Shown here in pieces: positions 1 to 6,690 of a stretch of 6,690 nt of DNA (positions within the stretch are counted from its first letter, which is position 1; every line of letters starts with the position of its first letter). The translations under genes and the position numbers were made by a program. The notes beneath the pieces were generated by a model. That model made no database searches and was not told the DNA's origin. It was given only the letters and a program-made list of their open reading frames with translations. Source of the stretch: Bacteroidota bacterium (lineage in GTDB: Bacteria; Bacteroidota; Bacteroidia; Flavobacteriales; Flavobacteriaceae); contig JAEWLN010000137.1 in the NCBI GenBank assembly GCA_023457535.1, positions 1 to 6,690 on the forward strand, given 5' to 3'.

Positions 1-1736
1 TCAACGGCACGTTCAACATGCCGCACCCGGAAATAGAACTGCTCAGCGAGCACGGACAAAACCTACGGTCGGCATTGCAACCGGTTTATCCGTCGACAGA
101 GGCGTTGTCGGCAAAAGGCATTTCCAACCGCGTGGTCAACAAAATGATGCAGCAATTGTTCCTGGAAACGCAAACCGCTTTTTCAGAAACTTTTCCGCGC
201 TGGCTACTCGACGAACTTGCGCTGATGGACAAAAATACCGCTTTAACTAACATTCATTTTCCCAAAAGCGCCGACGCATTGGCCAAAGCGAAATTCAGGC
301 TCAAGTTCGAAGAGTTGTTTTTTATCCAATTGCAACTCATCACCAAAAACCTGATCCGGAAACACAAAATCAAGGGTCATCCGTTTACGCGTGTGGGCGC
401 GCATTTCAATAATTTCTACAGCCACCATCTCCCGTTTGAGCTGACCGGTGCGCAAAAGCGCGTCATCAAAGAAATCCGCAACGACATGGGTAGCCAGGCG
501 CAAATGAACCGATTGCTTCAGGGCGATGTCGGATCGGGGAAGACGATCGTCGCATTGATGAGCATGCTGATTGCGCTCGACAACGGCTTTCAAAGCTGTC
601 TCATGGCCCCGACGGAAATTCTCGCCACGCAACATCATAAAGGCCTTTCGGACCTGGCGTCCGGACTGGACATCAACATCAAGATCCTGACCGGCTCAAC
701 CAAAACCGCCGAGCGCAAAATTATATACGAAGAACTGGAAAACGGTGCGCTGCACATCCTGATCGGTACGCATGCACTTTTGGAGGACAAGGTGCAGTTC
801 CAAAACCTCGGATTGGCCGTAATCGATGAGCAGCATCGCTTTGGCGTGGAGCAACGTTCAAAATTGTGGAAAAAAAACGAAATTCCGCCGCACGTATTGG
901 TCATGACCGCCACACCCATTCCGCGTACGCTCGCCATGAGCTTGTACGGCGATCTCGACATTTCCGTCATCGATGAATTGCCGCCGGGCAGAAAACCCAT
1001 TAAAACCATCCACCAATTCGATTCGAACCGGCTCAAGATCTGGAAATTCCTGAAAGATGAAATCGCCAAGGGACGGCAAATTTATATTGTATATCCGCTC
1101 ATCGAGGAATCTTCCAAAATGGATTTCAAAGATCTGATGGACGGTTACGAAAGTATTTCGCGCGACTTTCCATTGCCGCAATACGCCGTATCGATCGTGC
1201 ACGGCAAAATGAAGCCGGCTGAAAAAGAAGCGGAAATGCAGCGGTTCGCGAGCGGCAAAACCAACATCATGGTCGCAACGACCGTCATCGAAGTGGGCGT
1301 AAATGTGCCCAATGCGTCGGTGATGATCATCGAATCGGCTGAGCGTTTCGGGCTTTCGCAATTGCACCAGTTGCGCGGACGCGTGGGCCGTGGCGCCGAA
1401 CAAAGCTATTGCATCCTGATGACCGGTCACAAATTATCGGCCGACACCAAAACGCGGCTCGAAACCATGGTGCGCACCAATGACGGTTTCGAGATTGCCG
1501 AAGTCGACCTCAAGCTGCGCGGGCCCGGCGATATTATGGGAACACAGCAAAGCGGCGTACTGAATTTACAAATAGCCGATATCGTAAAGGACAAAGACAT
1601 CCTATTACTGGCCAGAGAATTTGCCATGCGCGTGCTCAAAGACGATGCCCCGCTGCAAAAACCCGATAATGCCGCGCTCAAAACGGCCTTTATCGAAATC
1701 TCGCGCAAGAGGAACATCTGGAATTACATCAGTTAA
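1..1736 (+). CDS. recG: ATP-dependent DNA helicase RecG (5' partial)
   Basis: RecG is a cytoplasmic superfamily 2 helicase that remodels stalled replication forks and migrates branched DNA such as Holliday junctions. The reading frame is open from the first bases (first full codon at base 3), so the true start is upstream. About 577 residues are present against roughly 700 in the family, so part of the N-terminal wedge/OB-fold domain is missing. Counting from the Met at base 18, I see Walker A GDVGSGKT (169-176), the DEQH box typical of RecG (270-273), motif III TATPIPRT (297-304), motif V around VIEVGVNVPNA (423-433), motif VI QLRGRVGRG (451-459), and the RGPGDIMGTQQSG segment (501-513) in the region of the RecG translocation motif. 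The C-terminus is intact and ends with TAA at 1734-1736. The Met at base 18 is internal, not a start. Nothing suggests a functional link to the efflux genes downstream. Identification is very secure. Confidence 0.97.
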   Translation, partial: NGTFNMPHPEIELLSEHGQNLRSALQPVYPSTEALSAKGISNRVVNKMMQQLFLETQTAFSETFPRWLLDELALMDKNTALTNIHFPKSADALAKAKFRLKFEELFFIQLQLITKNLIRKHKIKGHPFTRVGAHFNNFYSHHLPFELTGAQKRVIKEIRNDMGSQAQMNRLLQGDVGSGKTIVALMSMLIALDNGFQSCLMAPTEILATQHHKGLSDLASGLDINIKILTGSTKTAERKIIYEELENGALHILIGTHALLEDKVQFQNLGLAVIDEQHRFGVEQRSKLWKKNEIPPHVLVMTATPIPRTLAMSLYGDLDISVIDELPPGRKPIKTIHQFDSNRLKIWKFLKDEIAKGRQIYIVYPLIEESSKMDFKDLMDGYESISRDFPLPQYAVSIVHGKMKPAEKEAEMQRFASGKTNIMVATTVIEVGVNVPNASVMIIESAERFGLSQLHQLRGRVGRGAEQSYCILMTGHKLSADTKTRLETMVRTNDGFEIAEVDLKLRGPGDIMGTQQSGVLNLQIADIVKDKDILLLAREFAMRVLKDDAPLQKPDNAALKTAFIEISRKRNIWNYIS

Positions 1737-1755
1737 AATAGTTGTACATACAGAT

Positions 1756-1772
1756 GTTAAATAAAATTTAAC
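1756..1772. promoter_or_regulatory. Perfect 7+3+7 palindrome, possible operator
   Basis: The sequence GTTAAATAAAATTTAAC has two perfect 7-base arms (1756-1762 and 1766-1772) around AAA. It starts 19 bases after the recG stop and ends 27 bases before the proposed -7 element, so it overlaps or sits just upstream of the expected -33 region. A dimeric repressor, for example of the TetR or MarR family that often controls RND pumps, could bind here. That is inference, since no such gene is in the window. A weak AT-rich hairpin at the end of recG is the main alternative. Chance occurrence in AT-rich DNA is also possible. Confidence 0.4.
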
Positions 1773-1799
1773 TCGCGGATCATTTCGGGCAAGAACCAG

Positions 1800-1807
1800 T
1801 AGCTTTG
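1800..1807 (+). promoter_or_regulatory. Bacteroidota-type -7 promoter element TAGCTTTG
   Basis: TAGCTTTG matches the known Bacteroidota consensus TAnnTTTG exactly. It lies 54 bases before the ATG at 1854, giving an expected transcript start near 1812-1816 and a leader of about 40 bases. No convincing TTG is present at the usual -33 distance (roughly 1775-1781), so the promoter may be weak or activator-dependent. With the same transcript start, the alternative GTG start at 1824 would have a leader of only about 10 bases. Confidence 0.45.
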
Positions 1808-1853
1808 TTTTCTCCCAATTTTAGTGGCAAAGTCCACCCTAACGCATGCTTCA

Positions 1854-2918
1854 ATGAAAGTCAAACATATTGTTTACACCATTTTAATCGTCGGCATCGG
1901 CGCGCTCATTACGTATCGGATTTCAGAAAATAAAGGCGAAAAGAACGCCGCAAAGGAAAAAGAAGGCAAAAAACGGCCTGCGGGCGTCACCGGAATGGTG
2001 TTGCGTCCACAGGAGTTCGCCGACAACCTGTCGCTGTCCGGGTCGCTCGAAGCCAACGAACAAATTGAAATCCGCAGCGAAGTATCGGGCGTGGTGGAAA
2101 GCATCAATTTTACTGAAGGCGCTCAGGTTTCCAAAGGACAGGTGCTTTTCAAGGTCAACGATATCGAGTTGCGCGCGCAATTGGCCAAAGCCCGAACCGC
2201 CCAGTCGCTTGCCTCGGAAAACGAACGCCGCGCGCGGTTGCTGCTCGAAAAACAAGCCATCAGCCAGGAAGAATACGACATTGCGAGCGCTGACTTCCAG
2301 TCGGCCAGGGCAGAAAGCCAGCTTATTGATGCGCAACTGGCAAAAACGTCGGTTCGGGCGCCTTTTTCGGGGAAAATCGGTTTGCGCAACATTTCAAAAG
2401 GCACGTATGTCACGCCAACGACGGTCGTGGCCAATCTGGTCAACACCCAACAACTCAAGATCACGTTTTCCATTCCTGAAAAATACGCGCCGATGATGAA
2501 AACCGGCAGCCAGCTCTCGTTTACGACATCGGACTCCAAAGACAAATATTTTGCAAAAATCTACGCCATCGAACCAGGCGTGGAAGTGACCACCAGAACG
2601 CTAAAAATGCGCGCCATTGCCCAAAACCCCGACGGAAAATTGCTTCCGGGCACGTTTGCCAACGTATCGCTCCCGCTGGCCAAAATCAGCGACGCACTGC
2701 TCGTTCCCACAGAAGCGCTGATCCCGATCCAGGGCGGCAAGAAGATTTTTGTCGCAGAAAACGGAAAAGCCAAAGAAGTCGTGGTCGAAACCGGCGCGCG
2801 GACGGACCGTAACGTACTCATTACATCAGGGTTGAAAGCCGGCGATACGGTGCTGACCTCAGGGGTGATGTCGCTCAAGGAAGGCAGTCCGGTCAAAGTT
2901 AAAATCGCGCAGCCATGA
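1854..2918 (+). CDS. RND efflux periplasmic adaptor (membrane fusion protein, AcrA/MexA-like)
   Basis: This adaptor links the inner-membrane RND pump to the outer-membrane channel across the periplasm. I prefer ATG 1854 (354 residues), because the hydrophobic anchor follows directly after MKVK and the -7 element then leaves a normal leader. An in-frame GTG at 1824 would add ten residues. Numbering from that GTG, a transmembrane anchor or uncleaved signal spans about 15-32, followed by a charged Lys/Glu-rich linker (37-50). The first half of the lipoyl/barrel-sandwich domain spans about 70-113. A single alpha-helical hairpin (about 114-174, rich in Ala, Gln, Glu and Arg) packs against the channel. 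The second lipoyl half begins at VRAPFSG (177-183). A beta-barrel follows (about 209-285), then the membrane-proximal domain to the C-terminus. No lipobox cysteine is visible, unlike E. coli AcrA. The stop codon overlaps the pump start by four bases (ATGA), which points to translational coupling. Confidence 0.93.
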   Translation: MKVKHIVYTILIVGIGALITYRISENKGEKNAAKEKEGKKRPAGVTGMVLRPQEFADNLSLSGSLEANEQIEIRSEVSGVVESINFTEGAQVSKGQVLFKVNDIELRAQLAKARTAQSLASENERRARLLLEKQAISQEEYDIASADFQSARAESQLIDAQLAKTSVRAPFSGKIGLRNISKGTYVTPTTVVANLVNTQQLKITFSIPEKYAPMMKTGSQLSFTTSDSKDKYFAKIYAIEPGVEVTTRTLKMRAIAQNPDGKLLPGTFANVSLPLAKISDALLVPTEALIPIQGGKKIFVAENGKAKEVVVETGARTDRNVLITSGLKAGDTVLTSGVMSLKEGSPVKVKIAQP

Positions 2919-5900
2919 GTTTGTCTACGCTGAGCATCAAGCGGCCCGTCCTGACGATTGTTATGAACCTGGCCATCATTCTCTTTGGCGTGATCGGCTA
3001 CACGTACCTGGGCGTGCGTGAATTTCCGTCGATCGATCCGGCGCAGATCTCCGTACGCACGACGTACTCGGGCGCTAACGCAGACATCATCGAATCGCAG
3101 ATCACAGAGCCGCTCGAAAAAGCGATCAATTCAATCGACGGCATCCGCAACATCACCTCTTCAAGCAACCAGGGCTCGAGCAACATTACCGTCGAATTCA
3201 ACCTCGATAAAAATCTTGAGGAAGCCGCCAATGACGTGCGCGACAAAGTATCGCAGGCCGTGCGCAGCCTTCCGCAGGATATCGATGCGCCGCCCGTGGT
3301 GTCCAAAGCCGATGCCGATTCCGAGCCGATCATCACCATGACGGTGCAATCGGATACGAAAAACGTTCTCGAATTATCGGATTATGCGGACAACGTGATC
3401 GCCCAGCGCCTGCAAACCATTCCCGGGGTTTCGAGCGTGCAGATCTGGGGACAGCGCAAATACGCGATGCGGTTGTGGATCGATCCGGTACGCATGACCT
3501 CTTATGGCGTGACGGTGTCCGATGTGCGCAAGGCGCTCGATGCACAGAATGTCGAACTGCCATCGGGTAAGCTAACCGGTGCCAACACCGAACTCACGGT
3601 AAAGACCATCGGGAATTTATCGACCGAAGAAGAATTCAACAACATCATCATATCGGCACAAGGCGAGAAAATCATTCGTTTGAGCGACATCGGGAAAGCG
3701 GCGCTCGAAGCGGAAAATCTCGAAACCAAATTATCCGATTCAGGCCAGCCGATGGTGGGGCTCGCGATCATTCCCCAGCCGGGAACCAATTACCTCGACA
3801 TCGCCGACGCATTCTACAAACAATACGACCAGCTCAAAAAAGATCTGCCCGACGGTTTTAAGCTCAACATTGCGATCGACAACACGATTTTCGTAAAAAA
3901 AGCGGTCATTGAGGTGGCCGAAACGCTGCTGATCTCGATCATCCTGGTAATTTTGATCATTTATTTGTTCTTCAGGGACTGGGCCATTGCGTTCCGTCCG
4001 CTGATCGACATACCGGTTTCGCTGATCGCGACGTTTTTCATCATGTGGCTGTTCGGGTTTTCGATCAACGTACTGACATTGCTCGCCATCGTACTGGCTA
4101 CAGGGCTTGTGGTGGACGATGGGATTGTCGTGACCGAGAACATTTTCAAAAAGGTCGAAGAAGGCATGAGCCCGATCGAAGCGGCGATCAAAGGATCGAA
4201 CGAGATTTTCTTTGCGGTCATTTCCATTTCGATCACGCTTGCCGCGGTGTTTTTGCCCGTGATCTTCCTAGAAGGTTTTGTAGGGCGGCTGTTCCGCGAA
4301 TTCGGGGTCGTCATTGGGGCGGCCGTGCTCGTATCGGCGTTTGTATCCCTTACGTTGACACCCATGCTCAACGCCTACCTGATGAAGGGCGGCGTTCAGA
4401 AAAAGTCGAAATTTTACGAAATGACCGAGCCGTATTTCGAAAAAATGAACACCGGTTATGCCGATGCCCTTGGAGGTTTCATGAAACGCAAATGGCTTAG
4501 TTTCCCGATTCTGGCGGCCTGTATCGGACTGATCGCGCTGTTTTTCTCCGTGCTCCCAAAGGAAACCGCGCCGTATGACGACCGCAGTTTTGTCAGCATG
4601 AACATCACCGCTCCTGAGGGCGCGTCCTACGATTACATGGATCGTTTTATGAACGAGATCACCGATCTGATCAACGATTCGATCCCTGAAAAGAAAGTGA
4701 GCCTGATCATTACTTCGCCGGGTTTTGGCGCCTCATCGGTCAACAGCGGACGTGCGCGTATCGCTTTGGTGCAGCCTGATGAACGCGAGCGCTCGCAAAA
4801 GGAAATCACGGAAAAGCTCACGCAATGGACGCGCCAGTATTCCGAGGCCAAAACCAATGTTTCGGAAAGTCCGACCATTGCGGTAAACCGTCGCGGCGGA
4901 TTGCCGATCCAATACGTGATCCAGGCGCCGAATTTCAAAAAACTCGAGGAGAAAATTCCGCAATTCATGGAAGAAGTTTCGCAGGACCCGACGTTTTCCA
5001 CCAGCGATGTAAACCTCAAATTCAACAAACCCGAAATCTATGTGACGATCGACCGCGAAAAAGCGCAAAGTCTTGGCGTATCGGTGCTGGATGTCGCTCA
5101 GACATTGCAGCTGTCACTGGCCGGCCAACGCTTTGGCTATTACATGATGAACGGCAAGCAGTACCAGGTCATGGGCCAGTTCGACAAAAAAGACCGCGAC
5201 GCGCCGATGGACCTCACGTCGATGTTTGTCAAAAACAACAAAGGCGAACTGATCCAGCTCGACAATGTCGTGACGACACAGGAACAAAGCTCGCCGCCGC
5301 AATTGTACCACAACAACCGCTATATGTCCGCGACGGTTTCGGCAGGTCTCGCGCCCGGGAAAAGTATGGGCGAAGGCATTGAGGCGATGGACCGCATCAA
5401 GGCGAAAGTACTGGACGACTCTTTTACGACCGATCTGCAGGGCGAATCGCGCGACTTTGTCGAAAGTTCTTCCAATACGGCCTTTGCGTTCGGACTTGCG
5501 CTGTTGCTCATTTACCTGATCCTGGCCGCGCAATTCGAGAGTTTCATCGATCCATTGATCATCATCCTGACCGTACCGATGGCCGTGGCCGGGGCGTTAT
5601 TTTCATTGTGGCTGTTCGACCAGACGTGGAATATTTTCAGCCAGATCGGAACAGTCATGCTTATAGGGCTTGTGACAAAGAACGGGATTTTGATCGTCGA
5701 ATTTGCGAACCAGTTGCGCGAACAGGGCAAATCCAAGTTTGAGGCGATCATGGAAGCCTCAGAATCGCGTCTGCGCCCGATTTTAATGACCTCGCTGGCC
5801 ATCGCCCTTGGAGCGTTACCGATCGCTTTATCGCTCGGGGCCGCCTCTACAAGCCGCATCGGAATGGGCGTTGTCATTGTAGGCGGGACATTGTTTTCGT

Positions 5901-6004
5901 TGATTTTGACGTTGTTTGTGATCCCGGCCATTTACATGATGTGGTCGCGCGCGAAAAAGCACCGGCCGGAATTCGACCGGATCGAAGAACTTGAAAAAGC
6001 GTAA
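2915..6004 (+). CDS. RND efflux pump, inner-membrane permease (HAE1/AcrB-like)
   Basis: This is the proton-driven pump of the tripartite exporter, expected to work as a homotrimer in the inner membrane. At 1029 residues it is full length for the family (AcrB has 1049). Twelve membrane segments can be placed: TM1 at about 11-31, TM2-6 between 336 and 484, TM7 at about 528-547, and TM8-12 between 855 and 1008. Two large periplasmic loops follow TM1 and TM7. The proton-relay residues are all present: Asp401-Asp402 in GLVVDDGIVVTEN, Lys922 in TKNGILIVEF, Arg952 in RLRPILMTS, and Thr959. These match AcrB Asp407/Asp408, Lys940, Arg971 and Thr978. The twin Asp and overall match favour organic compound or drug export over metal export (CzcA type). 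The start ATG lies within the adaptor stop, and the next gene begins one base after the TAA. The substrate cannot be inferred. An eye alignment suggests a changed drug-pocket phenylalanine cluster. Confidence 0.96.
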   Translation: MSLSTLSIKRPVLTIVMNLAIILFGVIGYTYLGVREFPSIDPAQISVRTTYSGANADIIESQITEPLEKAINSIDGIRNITSSSNQGSSNITVEFNLDKNLEEAANDVRDKVSQAVRSLPQDIDAPPVVSKADADSEPIITMTVQSDTKNVLELSDYADNVIAQRLQTIPGVSSVQIWGQRKYAMRLWIDPVRMTSYGVTVSDVRKALDAQNVELPSGKLTGANTELTVKTIGNLSTEEEFNNIIISAQGEKIIRLSDIGKAALEAENLETKLSDSGQPMVGLAIIPQPGTNYLDIADAFYKQYDQLKKDLPDGFKLNIAIDNTIFVKKAVIEVAETLLISIILVILIIYLFFRDWAIAFRPLIDIPVSLIATFFIMWLFGFSINVLTLLAIVLATGLVVDDGIVVTENIFKKVEEGMSPIEAAIKGSNEIFFAVISISITLAAVFLPVIFLEGFVGRLFREFGVVIGAAVLVSAFVSLTLTPMLNAYLMKGGVQKKSKFYEMTEPYFEKMNTGYADALGGFMKRKWLSFPILAACIGLIALFFSVLPKETAPYDDRSFVSMNITAPEGASYDYMDRFMNEITDLINDSIPEKKVSLIITSPGFGASSVNSGRARIALVQPDERERSQKEITEKLTQWTRQYSEAKTNVSESPTIAVNRRGGLPIQYVIQAPNFKKLEEKIPQFMEEVSQDPTFSTSDVNLKFNKPEIYVTIDREKAQSLGVSVLDVAQTLQLSLAGQRFGYYMMNGKQYQVMGQFDKKDRDAPMDLTSMFVKNNKGELIQLDNVVTTQEQSSPPQLYHNNRYMSATVSAGLAPGKSMGEGIEAMDRIKAKVLDDSFTTDLQGESRDFVESSSNTAFAFGLALLLIYLILAAQFESFIDPLIIILTVPMAVAGALFSLWLFDQTWNIFSQIGTVMLIGLVTKNGILIVEFANQLREQGKSKFEAIMEASESRLRPILMTSLAIALGALPIALSLGAASTSRIGMGVVIVGGTLFSLILTLFVIPAIYMMWSRAKKHRPEFDRIEELEKA

Positions 6005-6005
6005 T

Positions 6006-6690
6006 ATGAAAACCAGGATATTGGCATGCATTGCCGTTTTAGTTGTTTGCACCGCACATGCCCAGGAAATATTGACCGTCGAGGACGCCGTGCGCATCAC
6101 GCTCGAGAACAATTACGACATTAAAATATCGGCCAATGAGCTCAAGGTCGACCAAACCAATGCCACGATAGGCAATGCGGGAATGTTGCCCCGCGTGTCG
6201 GCTACTGTCGTGGACAACAACGGCATCCAATACAGTTCGCAGACGCGCAACGACGGCACGGTCAACCGCCTCAACAACGCAACAAACAACTCGCTCAATT
6301 ACGGCGTCGGGCTTGGCTGGACGATCTTTGACGGCTTCGGCATGTTTGCGCGGTATGACCAACTCAAGGAAATTGAAAAACTTGGCCAAACCCAATACAG
6401 GCTCATGGTGCAAACGCGTGTGGGCGATGTAATGACGGCCTATTACGATCTGGTCCAGCAGCAGCAGCAGCTCAAGGCGCTTGACACGACAATGATCATC
6501 TCGCGCGAACGGGTCGAACTGGCGCAAAACCGGTTTACGATCGGGAAAGCCTCCAAGCTCGAAGTACTCAATGCGCAGGTCGACCTCAACACAGACCAAA
6601 CCAATCTGGTACGGCAAAAGGAATTGTATGCCAATACCAAAACACGGCTCAATGAACTCATGGGGCGCGACACGCAGTTGGATTTTGTGG
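6006..6690 (+). CDS. TolC-family outer membrane efflux channel (3' partial)
   Basis: The frame opens at ATG 6006, one base after the pump stop, and stays open to the window's end (228 codons plus one base). The family usually has about 430-480 residues, so roughly half is present. The N-terminus is a typical Sec signal peptide, with positive charges at 2-4, a hydrophobic core at about 5-15, and a probable signal peptidase I site after AHA (19), leaving Gln20. The mature part starts with the usual outer-membrane efflux protein pattern, LTVEDAVRITLENNYDI (23-39), then a helix ending at MLPRVSATV (60-68). Beta-strand segments follow around 98-108, ending in GWTIFDG (104-110), then a long helical stretch (about 115-217) with NRFTIGKASKLEVLNAQ (175-191), a common family signature. 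A glutamine run lies at 151-155. It completes the adaptor-pump-channel operon and would form the trimeric exit duct in the outer membrane. Confidence 0.93.
   Translation, partial: MKTRILACIAVLVVCTAHAQEILTVEDAVRITLENNYDIKISANELKVDQTNATIGNAGMLPRVSATVVDNNGIQYSSQTRNDGTVNRLNNATNNSLNYGVGLGWTIFDGFGMFARYDQLKEIEKLGQTQYRLMVQTRVGDVMTAYYDLVQQQQQLKALDTTMIISRERVELAQNRFTIGKASKLEVLNAQVDLNTDQTNLVRQKELYANTKTRLNELMGRDTQLDFV
6456..6470 (+). repeat. (CAG)5 trinucleotide tract in the channel gene
   Basis: Five identical CAG codons in a row encode Gln151-Gln155 within a periplasmic helix of the TolC-family protein. Because the unit is three bases, slippage would add or remove glutamines without breaking the frame. 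The tract is short and may be stable. It is listed because no alternative CAA codon interrupts it. Confidence 0.7.

Larger units (their letters stand above)
1737..1853 (+). promoter_or_regulatory. Intergenic control region upstream of the efflux operon
   Basis: This is the only sizeable gap in the window, 87 or 117 bases long depending on which adaptor start is used. It is clearly richer in A+T than the flanking genes (22 G/C in bases 1741-1800). It contains a 17-base perfect palindrome and a Bacteroidota-like -7 element, listed separately. I see no strong Shine-Dalgarno sequence and no obvious GC-rich hairpin followed by a T run, so the end of the recG transcript is not marked by a clear intrinsic terminator. 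That this region drives the three efflux genes is inferred from their tight packing. Confidence 0.6.

Noticed and set aside
858..1430. Long minus-strand open frame (190 codons) inside recG
   Set aside because: It lies wholly antisense to the conserved helicase motifs, its translation is rich in His, Arg and Phe with no recognisable domain, and GC-rich third positions readily create such shadow frames.
1756..1772. Intrinsic terminator for recG
   Set aside because: The stem is short and AT-rich and no T run follows it. It is kept only as a possible operator or weak hairpin.
4045..5382. Plus-strand open frames in other phases inside the pump gene (4045-4500 and 4825-5382)
   Set aside because: Their translations are rich in Arg, His and Cys with no domain, and they sit over intact, conserved RND sequence. 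The pump frame is continuous, so they are not evidence of a frameshift.
6039..6617. Minus-strand open frame of 192 codons opposite the channel gene
   Set aside because: The + strand here encodes a clear signal peptide and TolC-family pattern continuing to the window's end. The antisense frame resembles no known protein and has no promoter or start context of its own.
1..6690. A new defence system, mobile element, CRISPR array or RNA gene
   Set aside because: All but about 120 bases are taken up by four well-recognised genes. I found no direct-repeat array, no terminal inverted repeats, no transposase or integrase, and no tRNA- or rRNA-like sequence.

Overview
This window looks like chromosomal DNA from a member of the Bacteroidota, most likely Flavobacteriaceae. 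The evidence is the RecG and efflux protein sequences, the absence of clear Shine-Dalgarno sequences before the starts, and a TAnnTTTG-type promoter element. Coding DNA is fairly GC-rich for that family: one hand-counted 60-base line gives about 62% and another about 55%. The one intergenic stretch drops to about 37%. Genus cannot be fixed by eye.

All genes are on the + strand. Bases 1-1736 hold the C-terminal four-fifths of recG, the ATP-dependent branch-migration helicase; its N-terminus lies upstream of the window. Bases 1737-1853 form an AT-rich spacer with a perfect 17-base palindrome and a good match to the Bacteroidota -7 promoter element, probably the control region of the next genes. 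From about 1824/1854 to the end runs a compact three-gene tripartite efflux operon: periplasmic adaptor (membrane fusion protein), RND inner-membrane pump of the HAE1/AcrB type, and a TolC-family outer-membrane channel cut off by the window's end. The adaptor and pump genes overlap by four bases (ATGA). The pump and channel genes are one base apart.

Together the three products would form an envelope-spanning, proton-driven exporter. The pump takes substrate from the periplasm or inner membrane, the adaptor bridges it, and the channel releases the substrate outside. All proton-relay residues expected in the pump are present, so it should be active. Substrates cannot be read from the sequence, but the phenylalanine cluster of the AcrB drug pocket appears only partly conserved. 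No regulator gene is visible in the window.

I see no RNA gene, mobile element, CRISPR array or clearly new system. This is a well-formed, conventional locus, and the findings below are modest observations about regulation and specificity.
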